Positions 1-9,227 of a stretch of DNA of 64,000 nt are shown in pieces. The notes below the pieces were generated by a model. The model did no database searches and had not been told where the DNA came from. It saw only the letters and a list, made by a program, of their open reading frames with translations. How positions within the stretch are numbered: position 1 is the stretch's first letter; the number at the start of each line of letters is the position of its first letter. Both the position numbers and the translations under genes were made by a program. This DNA is from Marixanthomonas sp002364245. Its GTDB lineage: Bacteria > Bacteroidota > Bacteroidia > Flavobacteriales > Flavobacteriaceae. The stretch spans positions 1 through 64,000 of the forward strand of contig CAXAZF010000011.1 of assembly GCA_963973455.1 (NCBI GenBank). The letters are read 5' to 3'.

Positions 1-1
1 A

Positions 2-1294
2 ACAGAGGAGTGGGAGTACACAGGAGTGTATGTAATCACGCAAGAAGATATCGATGCTGGAAGCGTTACCAACACTGCAACTGCAGAAGGGACAGCCCCA
101 GACGGGACCGTAGTAACAGATGACTCAGGAAGCACCGTAGATAATGACGATCCAACGGAGACTGAACTATGCCAGACCCCAGCCATAGCGATTGTTAAGA
201 CAAGCAGCTATGACGACGGCGGCGACTGTTCACAACCAGGTGAAGAGATCAACTACACCTTTACGGTGACCAACGAAGGAAACGTAAGCCTAACCAACGT
301 AACGGTGACCGATCCATTAATCGCAACGATCAACGGCCCAACGGGTGACACGGACGGCGATGGTGAGTTAGATGTAACAGAGGAGTGGGAGTACACAGGA
401 GTGTATGTAATCACGCAAGAAGATATCGATACTGGAAGCGTTACCAACACTGCAACCGCAGAAGGGACAGCCCCGGACGGCACTGTAGTAACAGATGACT
501 CAGGAAGCACCGTAGATAATGACGATCCAACCGAGACTGAACTATGCCAGACCCCGGCGATAGCGATTGTTAAGACAAGCAGCTATGACGACGGCGGCGA
601 CTGTTCACAACCAGGTGAAGAGATCAACTACACCTTTACGGTGACCAACGAAGGAAACGTAAGCCTAACCAACGTAACGGTGACCGATCCATTAATCGCA
701 ACGATCAACGGCCCAACGGGTGACACGGACGGCGATGGTGAGTTAGATGTAACAGAGGAGTGGGAGTACACAGGAGTGTATGTAATCACGCAAGAAGATA
801 TCGATGCTGGAAGCGTTACCAACACTGCAACTGCAGAAGGGACAGCCCCAGACGGGACCGTAGTAACAGATGACTCAGGAAGTTCGGTAGACACCGACGA
901 TCCAACGGAGACTGAACTATGCCAGACCCCAGCTATAGCAATTGTTAAGACAAGCAGCTATGACGACGGAGGTGACTGTTCACAACCAGGCGAAGAAATC
1001 AACTATACTTTTACTGTGACCAACGAAGGAAACGTAAGCTTAGCCAACGTAACGGTGACCGACCCATTGATCGCAACGATCAACGGGCCAACGGGTGACA
1101 CGGACGGCGATGGTGAGCTTGACGTAACCGAAGAGTGGGAGTACACAGGAGTGTATGTAATCACGCAGGAAGACATCGATAAAGGTGAAGTAATTAACCA
1201 AGCAACAACAGAAGGAACAGCTCCAGATGGAACGGTGGTGACTGATGAATCTGGTTTAACGATCACCGACAATGACCCAACAATAACGGAGTTG
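2..1294 (+). repeat. Near-identical 375-bp tandem coding repeats
   Basis: Three full 125-codon units (170-544, 545-919, 920-1294) and the preceding part unit differ by only scattered bases, for example DTGSV against DAGSV and STVDN against SSVDT. Later units (from 1295) have lengths of 122-129 codons and diverge progressively. This pattern indicates recent tandem duplication or gene conversion at the 5' side of the array. The array very likely continues upstream of the window. Confidence 0.92.
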
Positions 1295-3550
1295 TGTCAA
1301 GATCCAGCTATAGCAATAGTAAAAACAGGTATTTTTAATGACGAGGACGGCGATGGCTGTAGCAATGTAGGGGAGACGATCAGTTATACATTCAGTGTGA
1401 CCAACGAAGGAAACGTAAGCCTGTCATTTGTAGCAGTAAGCGATCTATTGTTGGGAGGAACCATTGCAGGTCCCGATAGTGGCGACACAGATGGCGATGG
1501 TGAGCTGGATGTAACAGAAGAATGGACTTATACTGGAGACTACGCCATCACCCAATCCGATATCGATGCCGGTGAAGTAGTGAACCAAGCAACTGCCAAA
1601 GGTGAAGCACCATCAGGTGATACAGTAACTGATGAATCAGGAGCAACAATAAGCGATGATGACCCAACTATAACGGTGTTATGTCAAAATGCTGATATAG
1701 CAATAGTAAAAACAGGTGTTTTTAATGACGAGGACGGCGATGGCTGTAGCAATGTAGGGGAGACAATCAGTTACACCTTCAGTGTGACCAACCAAGGGAA
1801 CACAAGCTTGGCTAACGTAACGGTTACTGACCCATTGATCGCAACGATCAACGGGCCAACGGGCGACACCGATGGCGATGGTGAGCTGGATGTGACCGAA
1901 GAATGGGAATATACCGGAGACTACGCCATCACCCAAGGTGATATAGATGCTGGACAAGTTGTGAACCAAGCTACTGCAGAAGGATCTGCCCCTGATGGAA
2001 CAATAGTGACTGATGACTCAGGCGCTACGATAAGCGATGATGATCCGACAGTAACAGTATTGTGTCAAAGTGCAGATATAGCCATAGTAAAAACTGGAGT
2101 CTTTAATGATGAAGATCAAGATGGTTGTAGTAATGTAGGGGAGACGATCAGTTATACCTTTACAGTGACTAACCAAGGTAATGTTAGTTTAAGCACAATA
2201 ACTGTAACCGACCCATTGATTGCAACAATCAACGGTCCAACCGGAGATACGGACGGCGATAGTGAACTGGATTTAAATGAAACTTGGACATATACTGGAG
2301 ATTATGCCATTACACAAGCCGATATCAACGCTGGCCAAGTTGTAAACCAAGCATTGGCTGAAGGTACTGCACCAGATGGAAGTATAGTAAATGATGATTC
2401 TGGAGCTACCATTAATGATGATGATCCAACTGTAACTACATTATGTCAAAATGGATCAATAGCCTTGGTAAAAATTGGAACCCTTTCCGATGAAAATGGA
2501 GATGGATGTACTCAAGTAGGTGAAACAATAGTATATGACTTTATTGTAACTAACACTGGTATTGTTGATTTAACCAATGTAACAGTAACCGATCCATTGG
2601 TAACAGTAAGTGGCGGACCAATAAACTTAGTTTCAGGTGATACTGATAGCTCAACGTTTACCGCAATATATACTGTGACCCAAGCTGATATTGATGCAGG
2701 ACAAGTAGTAAACCAGGCTACGGCCGAAGGTACTACACCAGATGGAGGTATTGTAAGAGATGATTCTGGAGCAACCATTAATGATGATGACCCAACAATT
2801 ACGGTATTGTGTCAAGTATCATCTATGTCCTTAGAAAAATCAGGTGTCTTCAATGATGAAAATGGTGATGGTATTCCGCAAGAAGGAGAAACTGTAAGTT
2901 ATACCTTCAGTGTGACAAATACTGGAACTGTGACCCTTTATAACATTACAATAGACGATCCTTTACCAGGTATAGATATTCAAGGAGGGCCAATTGCCTC
3001 TCTTGATCCAGGAGTAACTGATGATACAACATTCACTGCTACTTATGCTATTAACGATGCAGATATAGAAGCTGGTGAAGTTATCAACCAAGCTATTGTA
3101 ACAGGAGAAGACGATAAGGGTACAATTGTGACCGATGAATCTGATGATCCAAACAATGATGATGACGTTGATAACAATGGAGATGGAGAGCCAGATGATC
3201 CTACCGTTACTGTATTGCCTAATGTTGATCCTGAAGGAGATTTCGAGATATTCAACGGTATAACACCTAACGGAGATAACCTGAACGATTACTTTGTAAT
3301 AGCTGGTATCCAAGATTATTCACAGAATAATGTGAAGATATACAACAGATGGGGGGTATTAGTATGGGAGACCGATGGATATGGAGGCTCCAATGGTATG
3401 GAAAATGTATTTGAAGGAGAATCCAATGCAAGGGCGACCATACGTGCCAATGAAGAATTGCCAACAGGAACGTATTTCTATATACTTAGCTTCCCGTCAG
3501 ACAACCCTGGCAAAGCTAGTTATTCAGGATACTTATATATAAACAGATAG
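2..3550 (+). CDS. DUF11-repeat surface adhesin with T9SS type B C-terminal domain (5' end outside window)
   Basis: The frame is open from the window edge, and its first codons read TEEWEYTG, the middle of a repeat. The gene therefore starts upstream. What is visible is a part repeat, then eight DUF11/TIGR01451-type beta-sandwich repeats beginning at Cys codons at 170, 545, 920, 1295, 1682, 2063, 2444 and 2810. Each repeat has the YTFTVTN strand, a GDTDGDGELD acidic loop that may bind calcium, and in most copies a Cys pair (LCQ and GDC) that could form a disulfide. The last 100 or so residues (from about 3241: GITPNGDNLND, VKIYNRWG, TGTYFYIL) match the gliding-motility-associated type B sorting domain of T9SS cargo. 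The protein is inferred to be exported and held at the cell surface by the PorP/SprF and OmpA proteins encoded next. The 5' three repeats are richer in GC than nearby genes. Confidence 0.9.
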   Translation, partial: TEEWEYTGVYVITQEDIDAGSVTNTATAEGTAPDGTVVTDDSGSTVDNDDPTETELCQTPAIAIVKTSSYDDGGDCSQPGEEINYTFTVTNEGNVSLTNVTVTDPLIATINGPTGDTDGDGELDVTEEWEYTGVYVITQEDIDTGSVTNTATAEGTAPDGTVVTDDSGSTVDNDDPTETELCQTPAIAIVKTSSYDDGGDCSQPGEEINYTFTVTNEGNVSLTNVTVTDPLIATINGPTGDTDGDGELDVTEEWEYTGVYVITQEDIDAGSVTNTATAEGTAPDGTVVTDDSGSSVDTDDPTETELCQTPAIAIVKTSSYDDGGDCSQPGEEINYTFTVTNEGNVSLANVTVTDPLIATINGPTGDTDGDGELDVTEEWEYTGVYVITQEDIDKGEVINQATTEGTAPDGTVVTDESGLTITDNDPTITELCQDPAIAIVKTGIFNDEDGDGCSNVGETISYTFSVTNEGNVSLSFVAVSDLLLGGTIAGPDSGDTDGDGELDVTEEWTYTGDYAITQSDIDAGEVVNQATAKGEAPSGDTVTDESGATISDDDPTITVLCQNADIAIVKTGVFNDEDGDGCSNVGETISYTFSVTNQGNTSLANVTVTDPLIATINGPTGDTDGDGELDVTEEWEYTGDYAITQGDIDAGQVVNQATAEGSAPDGTIVTDDSGATISDDDPTVTVLCQSADIAIVKTGVFNDEDQDGCSNVGETISYTFTVTNQGNVSLSTITVTDPLIATINGPTGDTDGDSELDLNETWTYTGDYAITQADINAGQVVNQALAEGTAPDGSIVNDDSGATINDDDPTVTTLCQNGSIALVKIGTLSDENGDGCTQVGETIVYDFIVTNTGIVDLTNVTVTDPLVTVSGGPINLVSGDTDSSTFTAIYTVTQADIDAGQVVNQATAEGTTPDGGIVRDDSGATINDDDPTITVLCQVSSMSLEKSGVFNDENGDGIPQEGETVSYTFSVTNTGTVTLYNITIDDPLPGIDIQGGPIASLDPGVTDDTTFTATYAINDADIEAGEVINQAIVTGEDDKGTIVTDESDDPNNDDDVDNNGDGEPDDPTVTVLPNVDPEGDFEIFNGITPNGDNLNDYFVIAGIQDYSQNNVKIYNRWGVLVWETDGYGGSNGMENVFEGESNARATIRANEELPTGTYFYILSFPSDNPGKASYSGYLYINR

Positions 3551-3561
3551 AAAGTCAAAAA

Positions 3562-3586
3562 CCTCCCGGAGGTAATGCTCCGGGGG
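3562..3586. terminator. Hairpin between adhesin and porP-like gene
   Basis: CCCGGAG at 3564-3570 pairs with CTCCGGG at 3577-3583 around a 6-nt loop, and a U-G pair and a G-C pair lengthen the stem outward. No T-run follows on the + strand. A run of five A's precedes it, so the T-run lies on the - strand side. It may act as a processing or attenuation site within the adhesin/porP transcript rather than as a classical terminator. Confidence 0.5.
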
Positions 3587-3603
3587 TATAAAAATATGTA
3601 ACG

Positions 3604-4548
3604 ATGAAACACAGTTATTTAGCCATTATAGTTTTGATTTTACTTGGGAGTTTTTCAAGCAATGCCCAGCAAGATCCGCAGTACACACAGTATATGTACA
3701 ATACACAGATTGTGAATCCTGCTTATGCAGGCTCGCGAGATGCATTAAGCTTTGGTCTATTGCTCAGATCACAATGGGTAGGTTTAGAAGGAGCTCCTAA
3801 AACAGGTACTTTTACGGTTAACTCGCCTATTGGCGTATTGGACAATATGGGCTTAGGTCTATCTATAGTCCGTGATGAAATAGGACCTGCGGTAGAATCG
3901 AATGTAAACATTGATTATTCGTATACTATCAATACTTCAGATGCAGCAGAGCTTTCTTTTGGGCTTAAAGCCGGTTTAGATCTTTTGGATGTTAACTTTA
4001 ATAGGTTAAACATATTTGATCAAGGGGATATATTTGAAGATAACATTGACAATAAGCTACAACCACAAATTGGAGCTGGGGTGTATTACAATACAGACCG
4101 CTTTTATGCAGGGCTGTCTGTCCCTAACTTTCTAACAACAAAACATTTTGATGAATCTACACTAGAGGATTTCAACTTTGACAATGATGTTGCGCCGGCA
4201 GAACGTCTGCACTACTTTTTAATAGCAGGTTATGTGTTTGATATCAATGAAAACTTAAAATTTAAGCCAGCAACACTTGTTAAAGCCGTAAGTGGTTCAC
4301 CGCTACAATGGGATGCATCGGCCAACTTTTTAATATATGACAAACTAACTTTAGGGGCCTCATACCGATGGAGTGCAGCATTGAGTGCCATGGCAGGGTT
4401 TCAAGTAAGTGACCAGATATTCATTGGTTTTGGATATGATTACCAAACCACCGATATCGAAGAGTTTAGTGATGGATCCTATGAAGTGTTCTTGCGCTTT
4501 GACCTCTTTAATAAACCAGAACGTGTGTTGACCCCAAGATTCTTTTAA
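3604..4548 (+). CDS. PorP/SprF family type IX secretion membrane protein
   Basis: A 314-residue outer-membrane protein with an N-terminal signal peptide ending near SNAQ. The mature start QQDPQYTQYMYNTQIVNPAYAG is the family hallmark. The rest consists of alternating amphipathic strands ending in the aromatic-rich FLRFDLFNKPERVLTPRFF, typical of a beta-barrel. In known flavobacteria SprF is needed for secretion of the giant adhesin SprB, and type B cargo genes are commonly followed by such a gene. This one lies 53 bp after a type B adhesin and 14 bp before a PorE-like OmpA gene, so it is inferred to be the dedicated partner for that adhesin. It could instead be a general paralogue. Start ATG at 3604 is preceded by an A-rich leader. 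Confidence 0.9.
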   Translation: MKHSYLAIIVLILLGSFSSNAQQDPQYTQYMYNTQIVNPAYAGSRDALSFGLLLRSQWVGLEGAPKTGTFTVNSPIGVLDNMGLGLSIVRDEIGPAVESNVNIDYSYTINTSDAAELSFGLKAGLDLLDVNFNRLNIFDQGDIFEDNIDNKLQPQIGAGVYYNTDRFYAGLSVPNFLTTKHFDESTLEDFNFDNDVAPAERLHYFLIAGYVFDINENLKFKPATLVKAVSGSPLQWDASANFLIYDKLTLGASYRWSAALSAMAGFQVSDQIFIGFGYDYQTTDIEEFSDGSYEVFLRFDLFNKPERVLTPRFF

Positions 4549-4562
4549 TAAAACTATTCGCT

Positions 4563-6488
4563 ATGAAACCTATACTTAATACATCACTTTTACTCATTTT
4601 CCTATTTACTGTTGGTGTTTCTTTTTCACAACGAAAGGATATAAAGAAAGCAAATGAAGACTTTGACAAGTTTGCTTATATAGATGCCAGGGAGATATAC
4701 TTAAAGGTCGTAAAAGACGGGTATCAATCTGCTGAAATATTTAAAAAACTTGGTGACACATACTATTGGAACAGTGATTATGACAATGCAGCAAAATGGT
4801 ACTCAAGGTTGGTGAACGAATACCCTAATGAAACGGAAGCAGAATATTATTACCGTGCTGCCCAATCCTTAAAAAGTTTAGGAAACTACAAAGAGTCCGA
4901 TGAATTGATGATTCAATTTGCCGCTCACGGGGGCAATGGGCTTATAGTACGAAATTTTGAGAGTGCCCCAAACTATTTAAATAGCATAGCAAAAGAATCA
5001 CGAGAATTTGTTTTAGAGAAAGTTTCCACAAACAGTAATGTATCTGACTTTGGCCCTTCATATTATGGGGGCAACATAGTATATGCTACCGCAAGAGCTA
5101 GTTCAGAAGGAGGGAAAGTTTCAGAATGGAATGCCCAGCCTTTTTTAGACCTTTATGTGGCAGATGTTGACAAGGACGGGGGGTTGTCCAATGCGCAGGC
5201 CCTTCCAGGTGATATAAACACAAAATACCACGAGTCTACTCCTGTTTTTAGTAAGGACGGGAAGACCATGTATTTTACCAGGAACAATTATTTGGATGGC
5301 AAAGCGGGGAAAGACCGAAAAAAAACTATTCGCTTAAAGCTATACAAAGCAACCAAGAGTGGAGAGTTTTATTGGACCGATGTGGTGGAGCTTCCTTTTA
5401 ACAGCGACAAATATTCAGTAGCGCACCCAACGTTAAGCAAAGATGGCAAACGACTGTACTTTTCTTCCGATATGCCCGGGACCATCGGGATGTCAGATTT
5501 GTGGTACGTAGACATACTCGGAAAAAATAAGTACGGGGAACCTGTAAATCTTGGCGAAGAAATAAACACCGAAGCCAGAGAGTCCTTTCCTTTTATCAGT
5601 GAAGAGAACAACCTTTATTTTTCAAGTGACGGGCGTGCCGGGCTTGGAGGGTTTGATATTTATGTAGCCCCATTGAGCACTGAGGGAAAACCGGGTAGGG
5701 TAAAAAATTTGGGAGAGCCTGCCAATAGCAGTCAAGATGATTTTGGTTTTATAATAAAAGAGACAAAACGAAGAGGGTATTTAACCTCTAATAGAGATGG
5801 GGCCCGTGGTAGTGTAGATGATGAAATATACTTGCTAAAAGAAAAATGTGAAATAACAATCACTGGTTTGGTGACCGATGAAGAAAGTGGCGAATTGCTT
5901 CCCGGGGCAACAGTAATGCTTTTGGATTCTAACAACAAGGAGATCACAAGTGTTGTGGCAGGTGACGATGCAAGATATACTTTAACAGCAGACTGTGATA
6001 GTAAATATGCTGTACGCGGTACAAAAGAAAGCTATGCCCCTAATGAAAAACTTGTGGCTACACCAACTAAAACGGGCACTGTGGAAGTTCCGTTGCCATT
6101 AAGGCTAGTAGGCTGTCCTCCAGATGATTTAGGGTGCCGTCTTAGCTTACAGCCTATCTATTTTGATTTTGACCGATATAACATTCGTCCAGATGCCGAA
6201 ATAGAATTGGCAAAAATATTAGCTGCCCTTCGGCAGTACCCAGAGCTGATAATACATATAGAATCGCACACAGATTCGAGGGGGAATGACAGCTACAACG
6301 AAGCATTATCTGAAAAAAGAGCACAATCAACCCTTAACTGGCTTGTTAAAAAGGGCATTGACCGAGATAGGCTCAGTGCGAAAGGGTATGGTGAAAACCG
6401 TTTAGTCAATGAATGTTCAAACGGAGTAAAGTGTACTGAGGAAGAGCATCAACTAAATAGAAGGTCTATGTTTATTATTCAGAATTAA
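4563..6488 (+). CDS. PorE-like OmpA family protein (TPR, PD40 propeller, CarbD-like, OmpA_C), copy 1
   Basis: 641 residues. A signal peptide (to about FSQ, no lipobox Cys) is followed by TPR-like helices (about 25-130), a WD40/PD40-type beta-propeller (about 155-430, repeated motifs such as SKDGKTMYFTRN, SKDGKRLYFSSD and SEENNLYFSSDGRAG), a carboxypeptidase-regulatory-like fold (about 435-510, ITGLVTDEESGELLPGATV) and an OmpA C-terminal peptidoglycan-binding domain (IYFDFDRYNIRPDA, HTDSRGNDSYNEALSEKRA, AKGYGENRL). This order matches Porphyromonas PorE, a T9SS component that links the outer membrane and peptidoglycan. It follows the PorP/SprF gene by 14 bp, so the two are probably cotranscribed. 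Its exact role in adhesin export or anchoring is inferred. Confidence 0.88.
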   Translation: MKPILNTSLLLIFLFTVGVSFSQRKDIKKANEDFDKFAYIDAREIYLKVVKDGYQSAEIFKKLGDTYYWNSDYDNAAKWYSRLVNEYPNETEAEYYYRAAQSLKSLGNYKESDELMIQFAAHGGNGLIVRNFESAPNYLNSIAKESREFVLEKVSTNSNVSDFGPSYYGGNIVYATARASSEGGKVSEWNAQPFLDLYVADVDKDGGLSNAQALPGDINTKYHESTPVFSKDGKTMYFTRNNYLDGKAGKDRKKTIRLKLYKATKSGEFYWTDVVELPFNSDKYSVAHPTLSKDGKRLYFSSDMPGTIGMSDLWYVDILGKNKYGEPVNLGEEINTEARESFPFISEENNLYFSSDGRAGLGGFDIYVAPLSTEGKPGRVKNLGEPANSSQDDFGFIIKETKRRGYLTSNRDGARGSVDDEIYLLKEKCEITITGLVTDEESGELLPGATVMLLDSNNKEITSVVAGDDARYTLTADCDSKYAVRGTKESYAPNEKLVATPTKTGTVEVPLPLRLVGCPPDDLGCRLSLQPIYFDFDRYNIRPDAEIELAKILAALRQYPELIIHIESHTDSRGNDSYNEALSEKRAQSTLNWLVKKGIDRDRLSAKGYGENRLVNECSNGVKCTEEEHQLNRRSMFIIQN

Positions 6489-6652
6489 AAAAAAGTATAA
6501 GATAATAGTCTCCCCTTTGCAATTTAAGTTATTGAAAATTACAACCTAACTAAGGTATACTATTCCAGTATCCCAATAAAAACCAAAAGGAATAGTGTTA
6601 AAAGTAAGTAACTAATACATTTTAAATAATAGTTAATTTTTAAAATGTACTT
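6489..6652. promoter_or_regulatory. Intergenic region with dyads between the two OmpA paralogues
   Basis: 164 bp without an ORF. It holds a dyad ACTATTCC (6559-6566) / GGAATAGT (6589-6596), extendable by one G-U and one A-U pair. A second, AT-only dyad of about 10 bp ends only a few bases before the start of the downstream gene (second arm near 6639-6648). No good TAnnTTTG promoter is obvious. The dyads could allow separate control of the second paralogue by operator binding or by leader structure; this is inference from symmetry only. Confidence 0.35.
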
Positions 6653-8599
6653 ATGATGGCAACGCCAAAAAGATTTATAATTCTTGGAATTATAACTTTA
6701 CTAGCAAATGTATCTTTCTCACAAAGCAGTAAAGTAGCCAAAGCAAATAATCAATTTGATAAATATGATTATATAAATGCTAGGGAAATTTATCTTAAAG
6801 TTGTTGAAAATGGGTTCGCTTCCGCAGAAATCTATAAAAAGTTAGGTGATACATATTATTATAACAGCGATTATATAAATGCTGTAAATTGGTATAATAA
6901 ACTTGTCGCAGAATACCCTGGAGAAATAGAAACCGAATATTATTATAGGATAGCGCAATCACTTAAAAGTGTTGAGGATTACGAAAAATCTGAAGAGATG
7001 ATGAACACCTACCTTAGTATGGGAGGTGTAGAGCGAGAAGTGAAAGGTTTTGAAAATGATCCTGAATACCTTAAGAGTTTGGGAGTACACCCTTTTAAAT
7101 ATGTCATTAATAAAGTGGCAACCAATTCACGTTTTTCAGATTTCGGACCTTCTTATTATAAAAACAAAATTGTATTTGCCTCTTCTACAAAAGACAGAGA
7201 AAAATTTAGGACTCATAACTGGAATAACTTACCCTATTTAGACCTTTTTATGGCAGATGTAGACAGTGTTGGAGGTTTGTCTAATGTAACTTCATTAAAT
7301 GGAAATATAAACACTGAATATCACGAATCTTCTCCTGCTTTTACCAAAGATGGTAAGACCATGTATTTTACCAGAAACAATTATAACGATGGAAAAAAGG
7401 GGTATGATAAAGAAAGAACAATTCGTTTAAAACTCTATAGGGCTACATTCAATAATACCGATAACTCTTGGGGTAGTGTAAAAGAACTACCTTTCAACAG
7501 TCCGTATTATAGTGTTGCTCACCCTACATTAAGCAATGATGGTAAACGGCTTTATTTTGCTTCTGATATGGAGGGCACCTTTGGACGATCAGACCTTTGG
7601 TATGTTGATGTTATACAAGGTAGTGATGGCTCATACGTATATGGAACCCCTATAAATTTGGGACCAGAAATAAACACCAAAGCACGTGAAACGTTTCCCT
7701 TTATAAGCGAAAATAATAACTTGTATTTTTCAAGTAACGGTCATGGTGGTCAAGGTGGGCTTGATGTTTTTGTTTCAGCTATTGATAAAGACGGCAACTT
7801 ACAGCAAATATCAAATTTTGGTTCTCCTATTAATACAAATATGGACGACTTTGGATTTATTACCAAAGAATCTGAGGGGACAGGATATTACACATCAAAT
7901 GTAGATGGTGCTCGCGGTAGTATAGATGATGAAATCTATTATTTCTATGAAAAATGCGTCATGACAATAAACGGTATAGTTACCGATATTGATACTGAAG
8001 ACTTGTTGCCAGGTTCTGAAGTTTCTATTCTGAGTGAAGATAATAAATTGATACAAAAAATAACCGTAGGTGAAGATGCTGCGTTTAGTTTTACTGCAGA
8101 ATGTGATACAAAATATATTTTACGAGGAACAAAAAACAGATACTTTCCTAAAGAAGAAACCATAGAAACCCCAGATGAGGGCGGGGTTGTAGACTTGAAC
8201 CTTCAGCTTAAACTAGAAGAACCATGTCCGCCAAACGATTTAGGGTGTCGCTTGAAGTTACAACCTATCTATTTTGATTATGATAAAGATTTTATTCGTC
8301 CAGATGCCTCAATAGAATTGGCTAAAATATTATATGCTATGCAACTGTACCCACAATTAGTCATACATATAGAATCACATACCGATTCTAGAGGAAGAGA
8401 TAGCTATAACGAAAAACTTTCTGAAAGAAGAGCACAATCTACTCTAAATTGGATAGTAGAAAGAGGCATTGATAAAGATAGGCTAAGTGCAAAGGGATAT
8501 GGTGAAAAACATCTTATCAACGAATGTAGCAATGATGTAGACTGTACTGAGGAAGAACACCAATTAAACAGAAGGTCAATGTTCATCATTCAAAATTAA
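6653..8599 (+). CDS. PorE-like OmpA family protein, copy 2
   Basis: 648 residues, with the same order as the preceding gene: signal peptide (to about FSQ), TPR region, PD40 propeller (TKDGKTMYFTRN, SNDGKRLYFASD, SENNNLYFSSNG), carboxypeptidase-regulatory-like domain and OmpA_C domain (IYFDYDKDFIRPDA, HTDSRGRDSYNEKLSERRA). It is clearly a tandem paralogue, with long identical runs and the same C-terminal RRSMFIIQN. The third-position composition is visibly more AT-rich than in copy 1, so the duplication is probably old or one copy was replaced. Two adjacent ATG codons (6653, 6656) are possible starts. A strong terminator follows. Partner specificity for different adhesins is a plausible but untested reason to keep both copies. 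Confidence 0.87.
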   Translation: MMATPKRFIILGIITLLANVSFSQSSKVAKANNQFDKYDYINAREIYLKVVENGFASAEIYKKLGDTYYYNSDYINAVNWYNKLVAEYPGEIETEYYYRIAQSLKSVEDYEKSEEMMNTYLSMGGVEREVKGFENDPEYLKSLGVHPFKYVINKVATNSRFSDFGPSYYKNKIVFASSTKDREKFRTHNWNNLPYLDLFMADVDSVGGLSNVTSLNGNINTEYHESSPAFTKDGKTMYFTRNNYNDGKKGYDKERTIRLKLYRATFNNTDNSWGSVKELPFNSPYYSVAHPTLSNDGKRLYFASDMEGTFGRSDLWYVDVIQGSDGSYVYGTPINLGPEINTKARETFPFISENNNLYFSSNGHGGQGGLDVFVSAIDKDGNLQQISNFGSPINTNMDDFGFITKESEGTGYYTSNVDGARGSIDDEIYYFYEKCVMTINGIVTDIDTEDLLPGSEVSILSEDNKLIQKITVGEDAAFSFTAECDTKYILRGTKNRYFPKEETIETPDEGGVVDLNLQLKLEEPCPPNDLGCRLKLQPIYFDYDKDFIRPDASIELAKILYAMQLYPQLVIHIESHTDSRGRDSYNEKLSERRAQSTLNWIVERGIDKDRLSAKGYGEKHLINECSNDVDCTEEEHQLNRRSMFIIQN

Positions 8600-8622
8600 T
8601 TAACCAACCAAATTATATTTCT

Positions 8623-8652
8623 AAAAGCGTTCAATATCTATTGAACGCTTTT
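8623..8652 (+). terminator. Rho-independent terminator after the OmpA pair
   Basis: A perfect 12-bp stem, AAAAGCGTTCAA (8623-8634) with TTGAACGCTTTT (8641-8652), closes a 6-nt loop. The 3' arm ends in a T-run. It closes the adhesin-OmpA locus. Confidence 0.85.
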
Positions 8653-8708
8653 CATTTTGGTTTTATTTACAACCCGCTATTTCGTATTTTTGAAAAAACT
8701 GAAATTGC

Positions 8709-9227
8709 ATGATAGAAGAAAAAGTAGTCCTTGTAAATGAAAAGGATGAAAAAATAGGATTAATGCCCAAAATGGAAGCTCATGAAAAAGCTTTATTGCA
8801 TAGGGCTTTTTCTGTATTCGTTTTTAATGATAAAAATGAATTAATGATACAGCAACGAGCATTACATAAATATCATTCTCCTGGGTTATGGACAAATACT
8901 TGTTGTAGTCACCAAAGAGACGGAGAAAGCAACATAGATGCAGGGAAAAGAAGATTACAGGAAGAAATGGGTTTTTCAACAGATTTAAAAGAAACCATTT
9001 CATTTATTTATAAAGCTCCTTTTGATAATGGATTGACAGAGCACGAGTATGACCACATGTTGGTAGGTAAGTATAACGGCGAGCCTAATATTAATCCAGA
9101 TGAAGTTGCCGCTTGGAAATGGATGTCCATGGAGGCTGTTGAAAAAGATATGAAGGACAATCCAGCTATTTATACAGCGTGGTTTAAAATTATTTTCGAT
9201 AAATTCCAAGAACACCTAGCGCTATGA
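8709..9227 (+). CDS. idi: Isopentenyl-diphosphate delta-isomerase, type 1
   Basis: 172 residues with a Nudix fold. The enzyme interconverts isopentenyl and dimethylallyl diphosphate in isoprenoid (menaquinone, carotenoid) synthesis in the cytoplasm. Visible family marks are LHRAFSVFVFN, the catalytic Cys region WTNTCCSH (Cys65/Cys66, His68), a Nudix-like segment with RRLQEEMGF, and TEHEYDHMLVG carrying the metal-binding and catalytic glutamates. Length is normal for the type I enzyme. The stop overlaps the ATG of the next gene by 4 bp (ATGA), so translational coupling with the pterin-family gene is likely. Confidence 0.93.
   Translation: MIEEKVVLVNEKDEKIGLMPKMEAHEKALLHRAFSVFVFNDKNELMIQQRALHKYHSPGLWTNTCCSHQRDGESNIDAGKRRLQEEMGFSTDLKETISFIYKAPFDNGLTEHEYDHMLVGKYNGEPNINPDEVAAWKWMSMEAVEKDMKDNPAIYTAWFKIIFDKFQEHLAL

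Noticed and set aside
253..1272. Three open antisense frames across the adhesin repeats
   Set aside because: They repeat with the 375-bp units and follow from the codon pattern on the sense strand; no start context or homology supports them.
170..1294. Repeat array as a CRISPR
   Set aside because: The repeat period is 375 bp, in frame, and codes for a protein domain; there are no short direct repeats with unique spacers.
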